From Saccharospirillum salsuginis (lineage in GTDB: Bacteria; Pseudomonadota; Gammaproteobacteria; Pseudomonadales; Natronospirillaceae), in NCBI RefSeq assembly GCF_014651855.1, contig NZ_BMXR01000005.1, positions 195,471-259,470 of the forward strand: a stretch of 64,000 nucleotides of DNA, read 5' to 3'. Of this stretch, positions 42,632-52,770 are shown in pieces (the first letter of the stretch is position 1; each line of letters opens with the position of its first letter). The position numbers and the translations under genes are program-made. The notes beneath the pieces were generated by a model, which had not been told where the DNA came from, did no database searches, and worked only from the letters and a program-made list of their open reading frames with translations.

Positions 42632-45600
42632 TCAAAATAAAATTCTTAGTTCGCGCCAACTTTGACGCCCTGTACCCGCTACTTCGGGAGCACCGACTCT
42701 AATGCAGACCATAGCACCGGTACTGGACTGAACAAACACACAGTTATCACCGGTCAATTGCTGATCCGAATAGTCATCGACCGATATAGTGCCATCTTCC
42801 AGCCCATCGATAGTGGTCTGATCGTTCACCAGTGTGATGTCGGTAATGGTTTCGAATACATTGCCACCGGTGAATTCGCCCACACCAGCATCAACGGCGC
42901 CTGAAACTTCACTTGCATCGGCATTACCATCACCATCTGTGTCGGTATCGGCGGTACCCGATGTATTGAGTGGGTCATATGGCAACGGGGTACCGGACTC
43001 CCAACCCAACACATACAGGTTTGAACGCCCATTGACATCACATTGATCGGCGGAAGGAAGATATTCGGTGAATATCAACTGGTCCAGATACTGTGTCGCT
43101 TCTCTAATGACGCGTCCTGACGGTGAAGTTCCATTAGACGAGGTCAATTGACGCTTCCAGCCACCCTGGCCGAGGATCGCAGATTTCAAGGCTTCATAAT
43201 CTGTAACGTCCTCACTATCGATCTGAAGAGTACCGCCAGCGGAATTCTTGACCGAACCGTTGTCATACACCTTGATACCCGAAGTTTCTACCAGATCGGA
43301 GACCGCCACTGAACCCCAGGTAAAGCTTCCATTAAGAATCGGTTCAACGACTCCGTACATGCTTTGCTGGTCCTGTGTGGTTCGATCGTCATTGGCATAG
43401 AATCGACCGGTGCCAAAGTGTATCCATCTTTCGCCGGTTGAACTTCGACTGGTGGACGGTGTCACCACAACTGGTTTCTGGGACTCCAGCATCAATGTTG
43501 TATCCGCTGTCGAAATATCAGCCATTACATCAGTATTGGCGGAGTCGGATGTACGCATTCGGTACACCTCCCCTGTCTGATTGGCGATAGTACCTCGAGT
43601 TGTCCCGAAATAAGCAGCGTCATCAATGCCGTCCCGATCCCAATCTGTCACGGTGAAACCGAGAGCCATGCCGTTGGTTGCGTTCGACAGTTCCAACCTC
43701 TGCAACCGACTGGCGGTACTGGGGGCATCACTGGTTCCATCGAGTTCAAATGCAAAGGCCGATGCATTCTGGTTTGAAGTGCCAGCGTTCATATCAGTCG
43801 GCCCATTGCCGAAGATCAGACTCCATTGATTGTACAAGGGATCCTTGAAGCCGCCCGAAACGAGATTACCGTCATTATCCAAAGTTTCCGCATCGCGAAC
43901 ATAGCGTTTTACCAATGCAGGCTTACTGAATGTATAACCGAGATTGGCATGACTGATCTCATCCAGAACCTTGGGTGGCTTTTCGGGATTGGTCACATCC
44001 AGAACTACGTAGGAGGATCTGAAAGTCTTATCCGGTGTATTCGTATCGCCATCATGATCGAGAGACATCGGGCCACCACCCTGACGCATACCCATCACCA
44101 GAACCGTACCCCAACCATTGGGATGGTCGTCGTCGTCATCGAATATCCTTGCGTCGAAAACCAGTGGTTCACCGTCCATGTAATAGACGTGTGGATAATC
44201 GACCTCCGCTTGCCATTTCAGGTGGGGAAGCAGGTTTTGAGGAACATAGGCAAACATTTCACTGCCCAACGGATGCTGGACTTCACTTCCAGTCGGTGTT
44301 GGGTCCTGGCAGGTGATCTCTCCGGTTGTCGCATCCGGTTGAAGGGATGTCTTGAAAAAGCCATTGCAAACCGCATTCCAATAACCACCATTGATCCCTC
44401 TAATGGTGCCGTCGTTGGCACCGACATAGATCATCCGCCGCCGTTCCTTGTACTGTTCTCGATATACAGCATAGGTGTGATCACCCAAGCGGGTATCGTA
44501 ACGACTGTTGGGGCGCTCCACGACCACTGGTGTGCTGTGGACCACATCCCCCATCCGCCAGGTTTCCGCCGATCCGTCGTCGTCCATATCGATGGATCGT
44601 GAACGCAAGCCCGAAATCTCGAGCCCCCTGACATAATTGATGATGCCAACGGTTTCAGCAAGCTGATCTGAATCGGACGGATCGAACCCCATATATCGAC
44701 TCAGAGTCGAGGCATTGGTACTCACCAGATCCGTTTCAACCGTACATGTGGCGGTTGCATCATTCGGGCAGGCTTGCTCCGTCGTTGTGAAAAGATACCG
44801 ATAACTACCCGCCGACTCGCTGAACTCTCCGTCCAGGTTGAGATCCCTCTGGTCGATTATGTTCGCATCACTGATCTCAGCCAGTTCTTCAGCCACATTC
44901 CATACAGTTTTGAGTTTATTGACCAGCTCTGGTGATCCATACGGAAAGGCGAAGTCTGTCAGGTCGCCACTGGAGCCATCTGGTTGGGTAACCGAGCTGG
45001 CATCGAACCGGACGTAACGTTGAAAATAAGTGTCATCCGAGTCTTCGTCGTAATAGATGTCTACGATGAAGTCGCCTTGAGGGTTGTCACCCTGTGCCGT
45101 AGTCGGGTAATCGTCCAGAATACCATTTCCGTTCGTGTCCTCCCGAACCAGACCGGCTTCATCAACGAACAGGGAATGCACCTGCCCGACCCAGGTAACC
45201 GTATTTTCACCTTTTGAGACGCTGGGATAATACAAAGCCTGGTAAATGGCCCCGTTACCGGTGGAACGGTTTGCGACCACCGCCGCATTGGAACCGGAGG
45301 CTACCCGTTCAATAATGGAGGCGAACACTCGGCCCAATTGCCTCGTCAGGTTTGTCGGATTCCGGACCTGGTAATACTGATCCGGAATTCCGTCTGCTCC
45401 AGCGGCTCCGGTTTCGTTGTTCAACCGGTCCCATTCCTCTACTTTGTCAGGTGTCCCGGTTTGATTAATGTCTGTGAAACCACCAAACTTCGCTGCCAAA
45501 TAAAGTGGCTTTCTCAACAGGGTAACCGCAGTACCACTCTTGTTTACCGAATAGGTGCGTGTTTTTCTAGCTATCGGCGTATCATCCTCGTCAAATCCGT

Positions 45601-47803
45601 ATACTGTTGCATTCGGGTTATTGCCTGAATCCACATCAGTACCGTCTTTGATGGTCCATTCCGTGTTCAAGCCGTCCTCTGTCGAACCAGAAACAGCATA
45701 GCTAGACCTCAACCGGAAACCGGCCGCCGTGTACACCCACTGCTGGGTAATCTTGAATTGATCTGAATCTACATCACAGCTGTTAAGCGCACCGGTGCAA
45801 ACGTATAAACGCTGCGCTCCATCCAAGTCATAGTCATTTCCCCACAATGAGTCTTCCCAGAAGATAATGTAACTTGCTTCCAACAAGTCACCGTCTTCAG
45901 CATAACTGGCAGATCGAACGATCATGTTGTATAGGGAGCATCCTAGATAACCTTCGTCTGTTTCCGCATCACCGCCATTCTTGGACTGACACGTTGGAAC
46001 CAGCCGGATGAGTTTGCCGTCAGCATTGAATTCGATCGCCGGCACACTCTCACCTAGCTCGATGGCATAGGTATTGACTGTTTGCATTCCTTCGAAATCG
46101 GTTCTCAAATCCGTGGTTTTGGCATGAAATGCAAGTCCAGCTATTTGATAACCACCCTCTACCTGAGGGGAATCGGGGCATAACCCGGTTACTTCCGATA
46201 AATCATCTACAGTTGTTGGAACACAGTTCCCATTACTCGCGGAAATAAACTGACCATTCAAGTTGTCGTATTCAACATCACCGACTTGTTTAGTCTTCGC
46301 AAACAAAGCAGTACCACTATCGAGACCAATGACGTCCGGGTCGGAACCATTGAATGACAATCGTGAACTCCATTCTTCCTCAAGCCCATCAAATGATGGA
46401 GTTCCCGAAGACAACATAATGATGGAGCAACGAGAACAATAATTTGACGAATCGAACGGATCCTCCCAACTGAATTGACTCACCAACCCACTAATAAAGT
46501 CCGTATCTTCGTTATAATTCTCACCATTACTATTATTATCCGAAAACTCCCCCAATGCGTTGCTCTGCCCGGAAAAATAGCGTAGTGCTTCATAATATAT
46601 TTCAGCTACCGGATTACCCCAATTACTACAGTGATTCTGGGCTGTATTTCCTTTTATTTCATCCAGAGTAATACCCGGGCTATTACAATCGCCATATTTA
46701 TTATTGACTGGGTACTTGGCAATCTTGAGGGTATCAAGTGTAGAAATAACTCCTTCTACGGCAGTTAGTTGACCAGTGGACAAATCAATTTCATCATCCG
46801 CAGCTGTCTCGTTCCCACCTATCTTTGAGATCGTTTTTCTAATTACGCCACCGTCAAGGTTTTGATGGTAGCTTCCTGTGATCAACCCAAACTCGATCCG
46901 GCCGTCTTCACCATACCGCTGCAAAAGGCCATAGGGTTTGTAATAGCTCACATCATTGCTGTCTTTATACAAACGGCACCGGGTTTCATCACTTTTCTCA
47001 CTTGAATACTCACAAACTTCCACTCGGGCGACTAAATCCTCAACTCGCTCATCGGTCGATGGGGCAGATGCACTGTCACTTTCGTACTGGCACTGAGTAC
47101 CTTCCTTGGATGCCCAGGTTTCATATACACCACTTACAATCCGGATTTCAGGAACATCATTGCTATCGGAAGTATTACACATAGTTATACTTCCACTAGA
47201 ATAGCCGTCGGGTAAAATGTGATACCAAGGAATAGAGTCCGTATGGGTTGTCGAATCCCATTGATGGACTACTTTTGCAAACGAGTGAACATCTTTCGGT
47301 AAATGAGACCTTTCCAATACCGTCGATGAGTCGGTATCTGTTGAACGCATACCTCCGTATAGTACCGACCGAAGCATATCAATACGAGTCATTGTCGCCC
47401 AGTTCAGAAAGTTTCCACTCCATTCATCACCGTGACAACTGTATGTTACAGTTTTCCCTAGATCCTCATCCATACGAGGATCACTTTCAGAGGTCGCTTG
47501 AAAATTTTTATCAGTCGAATCGTACTTATAACACAGCTCGGGGTTGAAATAGCCTCGATACTCAAAATCATCGAGATAAGTTGTATCGATGATTCCATCG
47601 CCATTCAGATCCGTGTAGTCTGAATAGGCTTTATAGTAAAGCTGATGATCCACCGACAACCCCAGCATTACCAGGGGTGTATTTTGCTTGGTCAAGGACA
47701 ATGGTGTCGCAGCGAAGCTGGCCGATGTGTAATCTGCGCCCAATGCCGTCGTGGATAGCAACAAGGCAAGAAGAGGCACTGCTTTTTTTACAGAAATGTT
47801 CAT
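42632..47803 (-). CDS. pilY1: Type IV pilus tip-associated adhesin/biogenesis protein PilY1, unusually long
   Basis: 1723 residues against about 1160 in Pseudomonas aeruginosa. A signal peptide (MNISVKKAVPLLALLLSTTALG-A) is followed by a large N-terminal region with an acidic EF-hand-like loop (DLNGDGIIDTTYLDD, residue ~65) and VWA-like features. The conserved C-terminal PilY1 beta-propeller begins about residue 1085 with WRMGDVVHSTPVVVERPNSR and MIYVGANDGTIRGINGG, and a Ca2+ loop DTDTDGDGNADASE lies near residue 1623. PilY1 sits at the pilus tip, promotes extension and adhesion, and signals surface contact. The gene is lower in G+C than the ispH-murJ block. Confidence 0.93.
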   Translation of the reverse strand: MNISVKKAVPLLALLLSTTALGADYTSASFAATPLSLTKQNTPLVMLGLSVDHQLYYKAYSDYTDLNGDGIIDTTYLDDFEYRGYFNPELCYKYDSTDKNFQATSESDPRMDEDLGKTVTYSCHGDEWSGNFLNWATMTRIDMLRSVLYGGMRSTDTDSSTVLERSHLPKDVHSFAKVVHQWDSTTHTDSIPWYHILPDGYSSGSITMCNTSDSNDVPEIRIVSGVYETWASKEGTQCQYESDSASAPSTDERVEDLVARVEVCEYSSEKSDETRCRLYKDSNDVSYYKPYGLLQRYGEDGRIEFGLITGSYHQNLDGGVIRKTISKIGGNETAADDEIDLSTGQLTAVEGVISTLDTLKIAKYPVNNKYGDCNSPGITLDEIKGNTAQNHCSNWGNPVAEIYYEALRYFSGQSNALGEFSDNNSNGENYNEDTDFISGLVSQFSWEDPFDSSNYCSRCSIIMLSSGTPSFDGLEEEWSSRLSFNGSDPDVIGLDSGTALFAKTKQVGDVEYDNLNGQFISASNGNCVPTTVDDLSEVTGLCPDSPQVEGGYQIAGLAFHAKTTDLRTDFEGMQTVNTYAIELGESVPAIEFNADGKLIRLVPTCQSKNGGDAETDEGYLGCSLYNMIVRSASYAEDGDLLEASYIIFWEDSLWGNDYDLDGAQRLYVCTGALNSCDVDSDQFKITQQWVYTAAGFRLRSSYAVSGSTEDGLNTEWTIKDGTDVDSGNNPNATVYGFDEDDTPIARKTRTYSVNKSGTAVTLLRKPLYLAAKFGGFTDINQTGTPDKVEEWDRLNNETGAAGADGIPDQYYQVRNPTNLTRQLGRVFASIIERVASGSNAAVVANRSTGNGAIYQALYYPSVSKGENTVTWVGQVHSLFVDEAGLVREDTNGNGILDDYPTTAQGDNPQGDFIVDIYYDEDSDDTYFQRYVRFDASSVTQPDGSSGDLTDFAFPYGSPELVNKLKTVWNVAEELAEISDANIIDQRDLNLDGEFSESAGSYRYLFTTTEQACPNDATATCTVETDLVSTNASTLSRYMGFDPSDSDQLAETVGIINYVRGLEISGLRSRSIDMDDDGSAETWRMGDVVHSTPVVVERPNSRYDTRLGDHTYAVYREQYKERRRMIYVGANDGTIRGINGGYWNAVCNGFFKTSLQPDATTGEITCQDPTPTGSEVQHPLGSEMFAYVPQNLLPHLKWQAEVDYPHVYYMDGEPLVFDARIFDDDDDHPNGWGTVLVMGMRQGGGPMSLDHDGDTNTPDKTFRSSYVVLDVTNPEKPPKVLDEISHANLGYTFSKPALVKRYVRDAETLDNDGNLVSGGFKDPLYNQWSLIFGNGPTDMNAGTSNQNASAFAFELDGTSDAPSTASRLQRLELSNATNGMALGFTVTDWDRDGIDDAAYFGTTRGTIANQTGEVYRMRTSDSANTDVMADISTADTTLMLESQKPVVVTPSTSRSSTGERWIHFGTGRFYANDDRTTQDQQSMYGVVEPILNGSFTWGSVAVSDLVETSGIKVYDNGSVKNSAGGTLQIDSEDVTDYEALKSAILGQGGWKRQLTSSNGTSPSGRVIREATQYLDQLIFTEYLPSADQCDVNGRSNLYVLGWESGTPLPYDPLNTSGTADTDTDGDGNADASEVSGAVDAGVGEFTGGNVFETITDITLVNDQTTIDGLEDGTISVDDYSDQQLTGDNCVFVQSSTGAMVCIRVGAPEVAGTGRQSWRELRILF

Positions 47804-47821
47804 TGCATTACCCTCGATTGA

Positions 47822-48478
47822 TCAATCGCGTCTGTATGTAGATTGCAGCATGACACGTGCGGATGGTGTTCTACCCGTTGCATACGCAGTGATGCGATAG
47901 AAGGGCTCCCAATAAGTCTCGTCATATCTATTTTCGTCATCATACTGTTCAGCCGGGATATTATCCGGCGTCTTAACGGCGAAACATCGAAATTCAATGA
48001 TGTATCGGGCCTGGACATCCAGATTCATATTATTCAACTCAATATCTGCCTGACGATACTTTCCGGAACCGGTAGTCCATATGCTGGAGTCCTGATATAT
48101 CTCATCGTCAGGCGAAGCGACTGAATCCAGTGTACAGTCGCCACCCTCCAGGAATTCACCCTTAAAGAAAAGACCATCTTCCCCATCCTGGACAAAACAA
48201 TGCGTTTCGCTGCAATTGTTTGTATAAAAATTAGGTTGAGAGAAATTTTCTGTAAACAAGAACGACTCCGCCTCGGAAAGGGCCGCTTCCGCCGCCTGGA
48301 AAGCGACATTGCGGTCCGTCGCATTACCTGTCATTCGCTCTTCAACATTGGCCAGCTTCATCGCTGATAAACCGGCCACCGTAAGAACCAGCAGAAATAC
48401 CATAGCCACCAGCAAGACAACGCCGCTCTGACGTTCCAGTGGTTTTGGCCTGTCTATGCCATTCAACACCAACTGCAT
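47822..48478 (-). CDS. pilX: Type IV pilus minor pilin-like protein PilX
   Basis: 218 residues. The N-terminus ERQSGVVLLVAMVFLLVLTV is the PilX version of the prepilin site, cleaved before a hydrophobic helix lacking Glu5, and AFQAAEAALSEAESFLF is the PilX/PilZ-type signature. It starts 1 base after pilW and precedes pilY1 by 18 bases. PilX is a core minor pilin that with PilVWY1 forms the priming tip complex in the inner membrane. Confidence 0.9.
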   Translation of the reverse strand: MQLVLNGIDRPKPLERQSGVVLLVAMVFLLVLTVAGLSAMKLANVEERMTGNATDRNVAFQAAEAALSEAESFLFTENFSQPNFYTNNCSETHCFVQDGEDGLFFKGEFLEGGDCTLDSVASPDDEIYQDSSIWTTGSGKYRQADIELNNMNLDVQARYIIEFRCFAVKTPDNIPAEQYDDENRYDETYWEPFYRITAYATGRTPSARVMLQSTYRRD

Positions 48479-48479
48479 A

Positions 48480-49562
48480 TTAAATTCCCCGATTCCGCAA
48501 GCGAATTACCGTAGAAAAGTCTTCTTCAAACGTCAGGGTTCCAACAGACTCCAACCCCTGAGTTGTCACATCCACCTGCATTGCGATAGCCATCGTCCAA
48601 TCGAGATTGGAATCGGCATTGAGTTTTTCATCTGATACATAAAGGTCGACATTCCCATCAGAATCCGTATCCAAACCGTACTTAATCGACAGAGACTTAA
48701 CCCCTTCCACCAGTTGAGTGTTGGTGCCACTTGTAGCTTCCAAATCAACCAAATGAAGCGCATTGATCGATGACCCTGAACTCACTGGCTTGAGTACAAA
48801 AGCAATGGAACGGACCGCATAAACATGCGAACCAACGGAATAAGGTTGGTACAAGGCGCCGGATTCATCGTCACAGTCGAAATTGCCTTTAAGTGCCTTG
48901 GTACAATTGGTGACATCCTGCCCGCTACCGGGGTTGTGAGCAATAATGCTTAAAGTGTCGTTAATATTGGCATTGTTCTGAGCGAATATACCAACATTGG
49001 AACAATCCGAATCAACCACGGTAAACACTTGTCCTTTGTCATAACCGTGTTCTTCGCTTAGCTCCAATTTAGCGCTGCCTCCAGTACCTTGGGGACTGAC
49101 CTGGTGCCCGGTTACTTGCAAAGAACTATCAATATCCAACAACCTCAGTACCAACACACTGGACCCAGAGACTGCATCTTCGTAGGGGTCCCCACCACTG
49201 GCGTAGGTGGGCTGTCCGGTTCCTCCTACTTTAAACCCCCATAGCGCATCATTGGGATCAAAATAATTTTCCTTTGATTTGTCGAGTGCATTGGCGATTT
49301 GTATTCTTTGGCCGTTGCAACCCCAGAAGCCGACATTACGAACTTCCCTTGTGATATAGTCCATCGCCAGCTTAGCGCTCTCCTGCAGACGCCCCTGTTG
49401 TACAAGCTGCCCATAACTGGATGAACTTGTCGTGACCACCTGAACAACACCACCCATCAGGACCAGCGCAAGTGTCAGCGCGATAAGGAGCTCAACAACG
49501 GTAAAGCCCGCGGACCGAACATGACGGACAGAGGTTTCATACTTATAAGTGTTTTGCTTCAT
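48480..49562 (-). CDS. pilW: Type IV pilus minor pilin-like protein PilW
   Basis: 360 residues with prepilin site SAG-FTVVELLIALTLALVLMG and the PilW pattern LAMDYITREVRNVGFWGCNG. The ATG overlaps the pilV stop by four bases. It is one of the larger minor pilins that bridge the tip adhesin PilY1 to the pilus. Length is slightly above Pseudomonas PilW (~275-310). Confidence 0.9.
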   Translation of the reverse strand: MKQNTYKYETSVRHVRSAGFTVVELLIALTLALVLMGGVVQVVTTSSSSYGQLVQQGRLQESAKLAMDYITREVRNVGFWGCNGQRIQIANALDKSKENYFDPNDALWGFKVGGTGQPTYASGGDPYEDAVSGSSVLVLRLLDIDSSLQVTGHQVSPQGTGGSAKLELSEEHGYDKGQVFTVVDSDCSNVGIFAQNNANINDTLSIIAHNPGSGQDVTNCTKALKGNFDCDDESGALYQPYSVGSHVYAVRSIAFVLKPVSSGSSINALHLVDLEATSGTNTQLVEGVKSLSIKYGLDTDSDGNVDLYVSDEKLNADSNLDWTMAIAMQVDVTTQGLESVGTLTFEEDFSTVIRLRNRGI

Positions 49563-50104
49563 AAAACGGTCTCAAACTGGAAGGTTACACGTTGCTTCAC
49601 GGTGAGTTCGCTTTCTGTCGTGGAATTATTGGCCGCCAATTCGCCTTCAGCTAATTCATTCATTCTGATGGTCACCAAATATACGCCATCCGTTCGCACA
49701 ACTTCCGCCGACGCGCCCGGCGAATTGTTTTGTAGCCTTTGCAGCCAGTTCCTTAAATCCCACTTCGCGAGCTCAGCTGTCGTACAGGTATTGCCCAGAG
49801 GGTCGGTTTCAGAATCATCGATCACGCAAGACTTATTGATTTGAGGAAGGGCGTCGCCGAAATCATGAAAATAGTTTTCACTGGTCATGGCCACTTCACG
49901 ATTGGCTCTCATGCGGTCGAATAATTCCTCGGCAAGCAAACTGGCTCGAGTTCGCTGAAAGGCGTCGTAGTTCATTCTTATCGCTTGTGTTTGCAAGCCC
50001 GCGAAACCGAGCAGACCGACTGCCAAAACAAGCACTGAGATAAGAACCTCGATCAGCCCGAGTCCGGCTTGGTACTTTAACGAGACTGGAACATCGCTTA
50101 ACAT
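49559..50104 (-). CDS. pilV: Type IV pilus modification protein PilV
   Basis: 181 residues with prepilin-type GLGLIEVLISVLVLAVGLLG and FAGLQTQAIRMNYDAFQRTR, as in PilV. It overlaps fimT by 7 bases and pilW by 4. PilV is part of the minor pilin complex at the base of pilus initiation. Confidence 0.9.
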   Translation of the reverse strand: MLSDVPVSLKYQAGLGLIEVLISVLVLAVGLLGFAGLQTQAIRMNYDAFQRTRASLLAEELFDRMRANREVAMTSENYFHDFGDALPQINKSCVIDDSETDPLGNTCTTAELAKWDLRNWLQRLQNNSPGASAEVVRTDGVYLVTIRMNELAEGELAANNSTTESELTVKQRVTFQFETVL

Positions 50105-50631
50105 TTCGAGGAATCTCCTGCCTTGTATGCTACCCGTCCAGTAGAAGACAAGACCAAAGCATTGTAGATTGATGCCTTTTCATGACAAAACGTGAATGTG
50201 CTGTTGAACAGTGGTGCGCCGCCCTGTCTGTTAAATTGGATAGAATCCTTACTATCATTCCTTAATGATACAAAATCAGCAGCAGGCGTGTAGATCGACA
50301 AAATCTCATCGGTTCCGGAATCCAGATCATTCTGCTCGTCAACATCTACGAAAACGAGCCAGCCATTTGTCCAATCAGAAGTGTCGCCCGAATCTGTGGT
50401 GCAGGTTTCAGCACTGGGTGAGTCTAGCGCACACACTGAAATCGACCGACCTTGCGTAACCGACTCTGAACGAGCCAACATCAAGTCCGCCATCAAATCA
50501 TCCTGAAATTTTTCTACCGCGGTTCTCTGGATGAATTGTTGGAAACTGGGAATGGCTAACGCAGCCAAAATTCCCAGCAAACTGATACTGACCATTAGTT
50601 CTACAATGGTAAAACCCCGGATTCTACTCAT
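50098..50631 (-). CDS. fimT: Type IV pilus minor pilin FimT/FimU
   Basis: 177 residues from ATG 50631 (the open frame extends upstream but only this ATG gives the short leader MSRIRG). Prepilin site G-FTIVELMVSISLLGILAALA followed by FQDDLMADLMLARSESVTQG, the FimT/FimU signature, and GWLVFVDVDEQNDLDSG. It is the first gene of the fimT-pilVWXY1E operon. FimT and FimU are hard to separate without alignment. The 198-base gap to ispH should hold the operon promoter, possibly RpoN-dependent through PilR, but no clear -24/-12 element was seen. Confidence 0.85.
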   Translation of the reverse strand: MSRIRGFTIVELMVSISLLGILAALAIPSFQQFIQRTAVEKFQDDLMADLMLARSESVTQGRSISVCALDSPSAETCTTDSGDTSDWTNGWLVFVDVDEQNDLDSGTDEILSIYTPAADFVSLRNDSKDSIQFNRQGGAPLFNSTFTFCHEKASIYNALVLSSTGRVAYKAGDSSKC

Positions 50632-50829
50632 GTCTACCACTCTAATACTTGTCGCATAAAGGATAATGGAGGATTGATAACCTACAGATAGTACCCGATA
50701 AGCGGCCACTATGGAGGGATAAAAGGCAGGGCGGTCAGCAAGTTTGCCAACCGGTTCAAATTTCTGGCGAGTCAAAATGCTGGCGTTTCAGCCACCTTGA
50801 GTTTCAGGCTGATTCAACGCATTTGCGAG

Positions 50830-51777
50830 TCAACTGAGATCCTTGATCCTCAGCTCCCGCGGAATGGAAAAAGTGATGTTCTCGGGGATCCCTTCCAGCT
50901 CGACCGGCTGGGTGGCGCCCATCTTGGAAAGGCCGTCGAGTACCTGGGTTACCAGGATCTCGGGCGCCGAGGCGCCGGCGGTGACGCCGATGCGGGTTTT
51001 GCCCTCGAACCAGGCGGGCTCCAGCTGGGGGGCGTCGTCGAGCAGATGGGCTTCACACCCCATGCGTTCGGCGAGTTCTCGCAGTCGATTGCTGTTCGAG
51101 GAGTTGGGGGAGCCGACGACCAGGACGACGTCGCATTCGCCGGCCAGGGTCTTGACGGCGTCCTGGCGGTTCTGGGTGGCGTAGCAGATGTCGTCCTTGC
51201 GCGGGCCCTGTATGTGGGGGAAGCGGTCGCGCAGGGCGTCGATGATGCGGGCGGTGTCGTCCATGGAGAGGGTGGTCTGGGTGACGTAGGCAAGTTTACG
51301 TTCGTTTTTCACCCGGAGGTTTTGCACGTCCGCTTCGTCTTCGACCAGATAGATGGCGCCACCGTTGGCGGTGTCGTACTGGCCCATGGTGCCCTCGACC
51401 TCAGGGTGCCCCTTATGGCCGATCAGGATGCATTCCATACCGTCAGTGCTGTATTTGGACACTTCGAGGTGGACTTTGGTCACCAGCGGGCAGGTGGCGT
51501 CGAACACCTTGAGGCCGCGTCGATCGGCTTCGGTGCGCACGGCCTGGGAGACGCCGTGGGCGGAGAAGATGACCAACTGGTTGTCGGGCACCTCGTCCAG
51601 TTCATCGACGAAGACGGCGCCACGACGGCGCAGGTCGTCAACGACGAATTTATTGTGCACAACTTCGTGGCGGACGTAGAGGGGCGAGCCGTACAGCTCC
51701 AGCGCCCGGTTGACGATGTCGATGGCGCGGTCGACCCCGGCGCAGAAGCCCCGGGGGTTGGCCAGTTTAATGTCCAT
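50830..51777 (-). CDS. ispH: 4-hydroxy-3-methylbut-2-enyl diphosphate reductase
   Basis: 315 residues, an iron-sulfur enzyme. The three cluster Cys are in [29 protein letters not shown] and [26 protein letters not shown] binds the diphosphate. It catalyses the last step of the non-mevalonate isoprenoid pathway. Its start overlaps the fkpB end by 11 bases, the usual lspA-fkpB-ispH arrangement. Confidence 0.96.
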   Translation of the reverse strand: MDIKLANPRGFCAGVDRAIDIVNRALELYGSPLYVRHEVVHNKFVVDDLRRRGAVFVDELDEVPDNQLVIFSAHGVSQAVRTEADRRGLKVFDATCPLVTKVHLEVSKYSTDGMECILIGHKGHPEVEGTMGQYDTANGGAIYLVEDEADVQNLRVKNERKLAYVTQTTLSMDDTARIIDALRDRFPHIQGPRKDDICYATQNRQDAVKTLAGECDVVLVVGSPNSSNSNRLRELAERMGCEAHLLDDAPQLEPAWFEGKTRIGVTAGASAPEILVTQVLDGLSKMGATQPVELEGIPENITFSIPRELRIKDLS

Positions 51778-52228
51778 CGGTTGCGGCCTCGATGTTGAGA
51801 ATTTCGACTTCGAAGTCCAGCTCCTTGCCGGCGAGTGGGTGGTTGAAGTCCACGGTCACCCAGTCGCCGTCGATTTCGGCGATCACGCCGGGCAGTTCGT
51901 TCTTGCCGGCGTCGGCGAACGACATCACCATGCCGAGTTCCAGTGTCTCCCCCTGACTGAACTGATCCCGCTTGAACTGTTGCCGGTTCTGGGGGTTCGG
52001 CTGGCCGAAGGCATCCTCGGGGGCGACACGAACGGTGCGGTGATCGCCCTGGGACAAGCCCAGCAAGTGCTTTTCGAACCCTTCCGGCAGGTTGCCGTCA
52101 CCAATGGTCAGGGTGGCCGGACGCCCGTCAAAGGTGCTGTCGACGGTCTCGCCATTGGCCAGTCGCAATGCGAAATGCAGGGTGACCTGGCTGTTTTCCT
52201 GGATCTGGTTCATGTCGGTCTGGTTCAA
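51767..52228 (-). CDS. fkpB: FKBP-type peptidyl-prolyl cis-trans isomerase, FkpB/SlpA type
   Basis: 153 residues, with an FKBP domain interrupted by the insert-in-flap domain. It opens [40 protein letters not shown] and [16 protein letters not shown] are SlpA hallmarks. It is a cytoplasmic folding helper and prolyl isomerase. It is encoded between lspA and ispH. Confidence 0.92.
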   Translation of the reverse strand: MNQTDMNQIQENSQVTLHFALRLANGETVDSTFDGRPATLTIGDGNLPEGFEKHLLGLSQGDHRTVRVAPEDAFGQPNPQNRQQFKRDQFSQGETLELGMVMSFADAGKNELPGVIAEIDGDWVTVDFNHPLAGKELDFEVEILNIEAATDGH

Positions 52229-52240
52229 ACTCGGTCTCGC

Positions 52241-52747
52241 TCAGGAACTGTGAGCCTCGGCGCGGCGTTTCTGCAGCCAGAGGGCATCGATGATCATCAT
52301 GGCCGCACCTATGGTAATGGCGGTGTCGGCCAGGTTAAAAGCCGGGAAGTAGTGGTAGTTCCAGTGAAAATGGATGAAATCGACCACATAGCCCAGCGTC
52401 AGCCGGTCATACAGATTGCCGAGCGCACCGCCGAGGATCAGCGACAGGGCTACGGCCAACCAGCGCTCATGGCGTTTCAGTTGCAGCACCCAAACGATGA
52501 TCACCACACTGACCGCAGTGGCGATACCGGCGAACAGCCATCGTTGCCAGCCGCCTTCCGAGCTCAGGAAGCTGAAGGCGGCGCCTCGATTGTGCAACAA
52601 CGTGAAATCCAGTACCGGTAAAATGCGGACCGGCTGGCCGAAGTTCAACAGGTCCGACGCCAGCGCCTTGGTCCACAAGTCCAGTGCGACCACGGCAACG
52701 GCGATCAACAGCCAACGCGACTGCCGCAGCATATCGGTTCCCTTCAT
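52241..52747 (-). CDS. lspA: Lipoprotein signal peptidase
   Basis: 168 residues with four membrane helices. The two catalytic Asp are in GALGNLYDRLTLGYVVDFIH and FNLADTAITIGA. It cleaves signal peptides of lipidated prolipoproteins; several lipoproteins are encoded in this window (BamD, the RHS protein, the 14701 lipoprotein). The ATG at 52747 has GAGGA 7 bases upstream. Follows ileS by 23 bases. Confidence 0.95.
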   Translation of the reverse strand: MKGTDMLRQSRWLLIAVAVVALDLWTKALASDLLNFGQPVRILPVLDFTLLHNRGAAFSFLSSEGGWQRWLFAGIATAVSVVIIVWVLQLKRHERWLAVALSLILGGALGNLYDRLTLGYVVDFIHFHWNYHYFPAFNLADTAITIGAAMMIIDALWLQKRRAEAHSS

Positions 52748-52770
52748 GTTTGATTCCTCAGGCCGAATGC

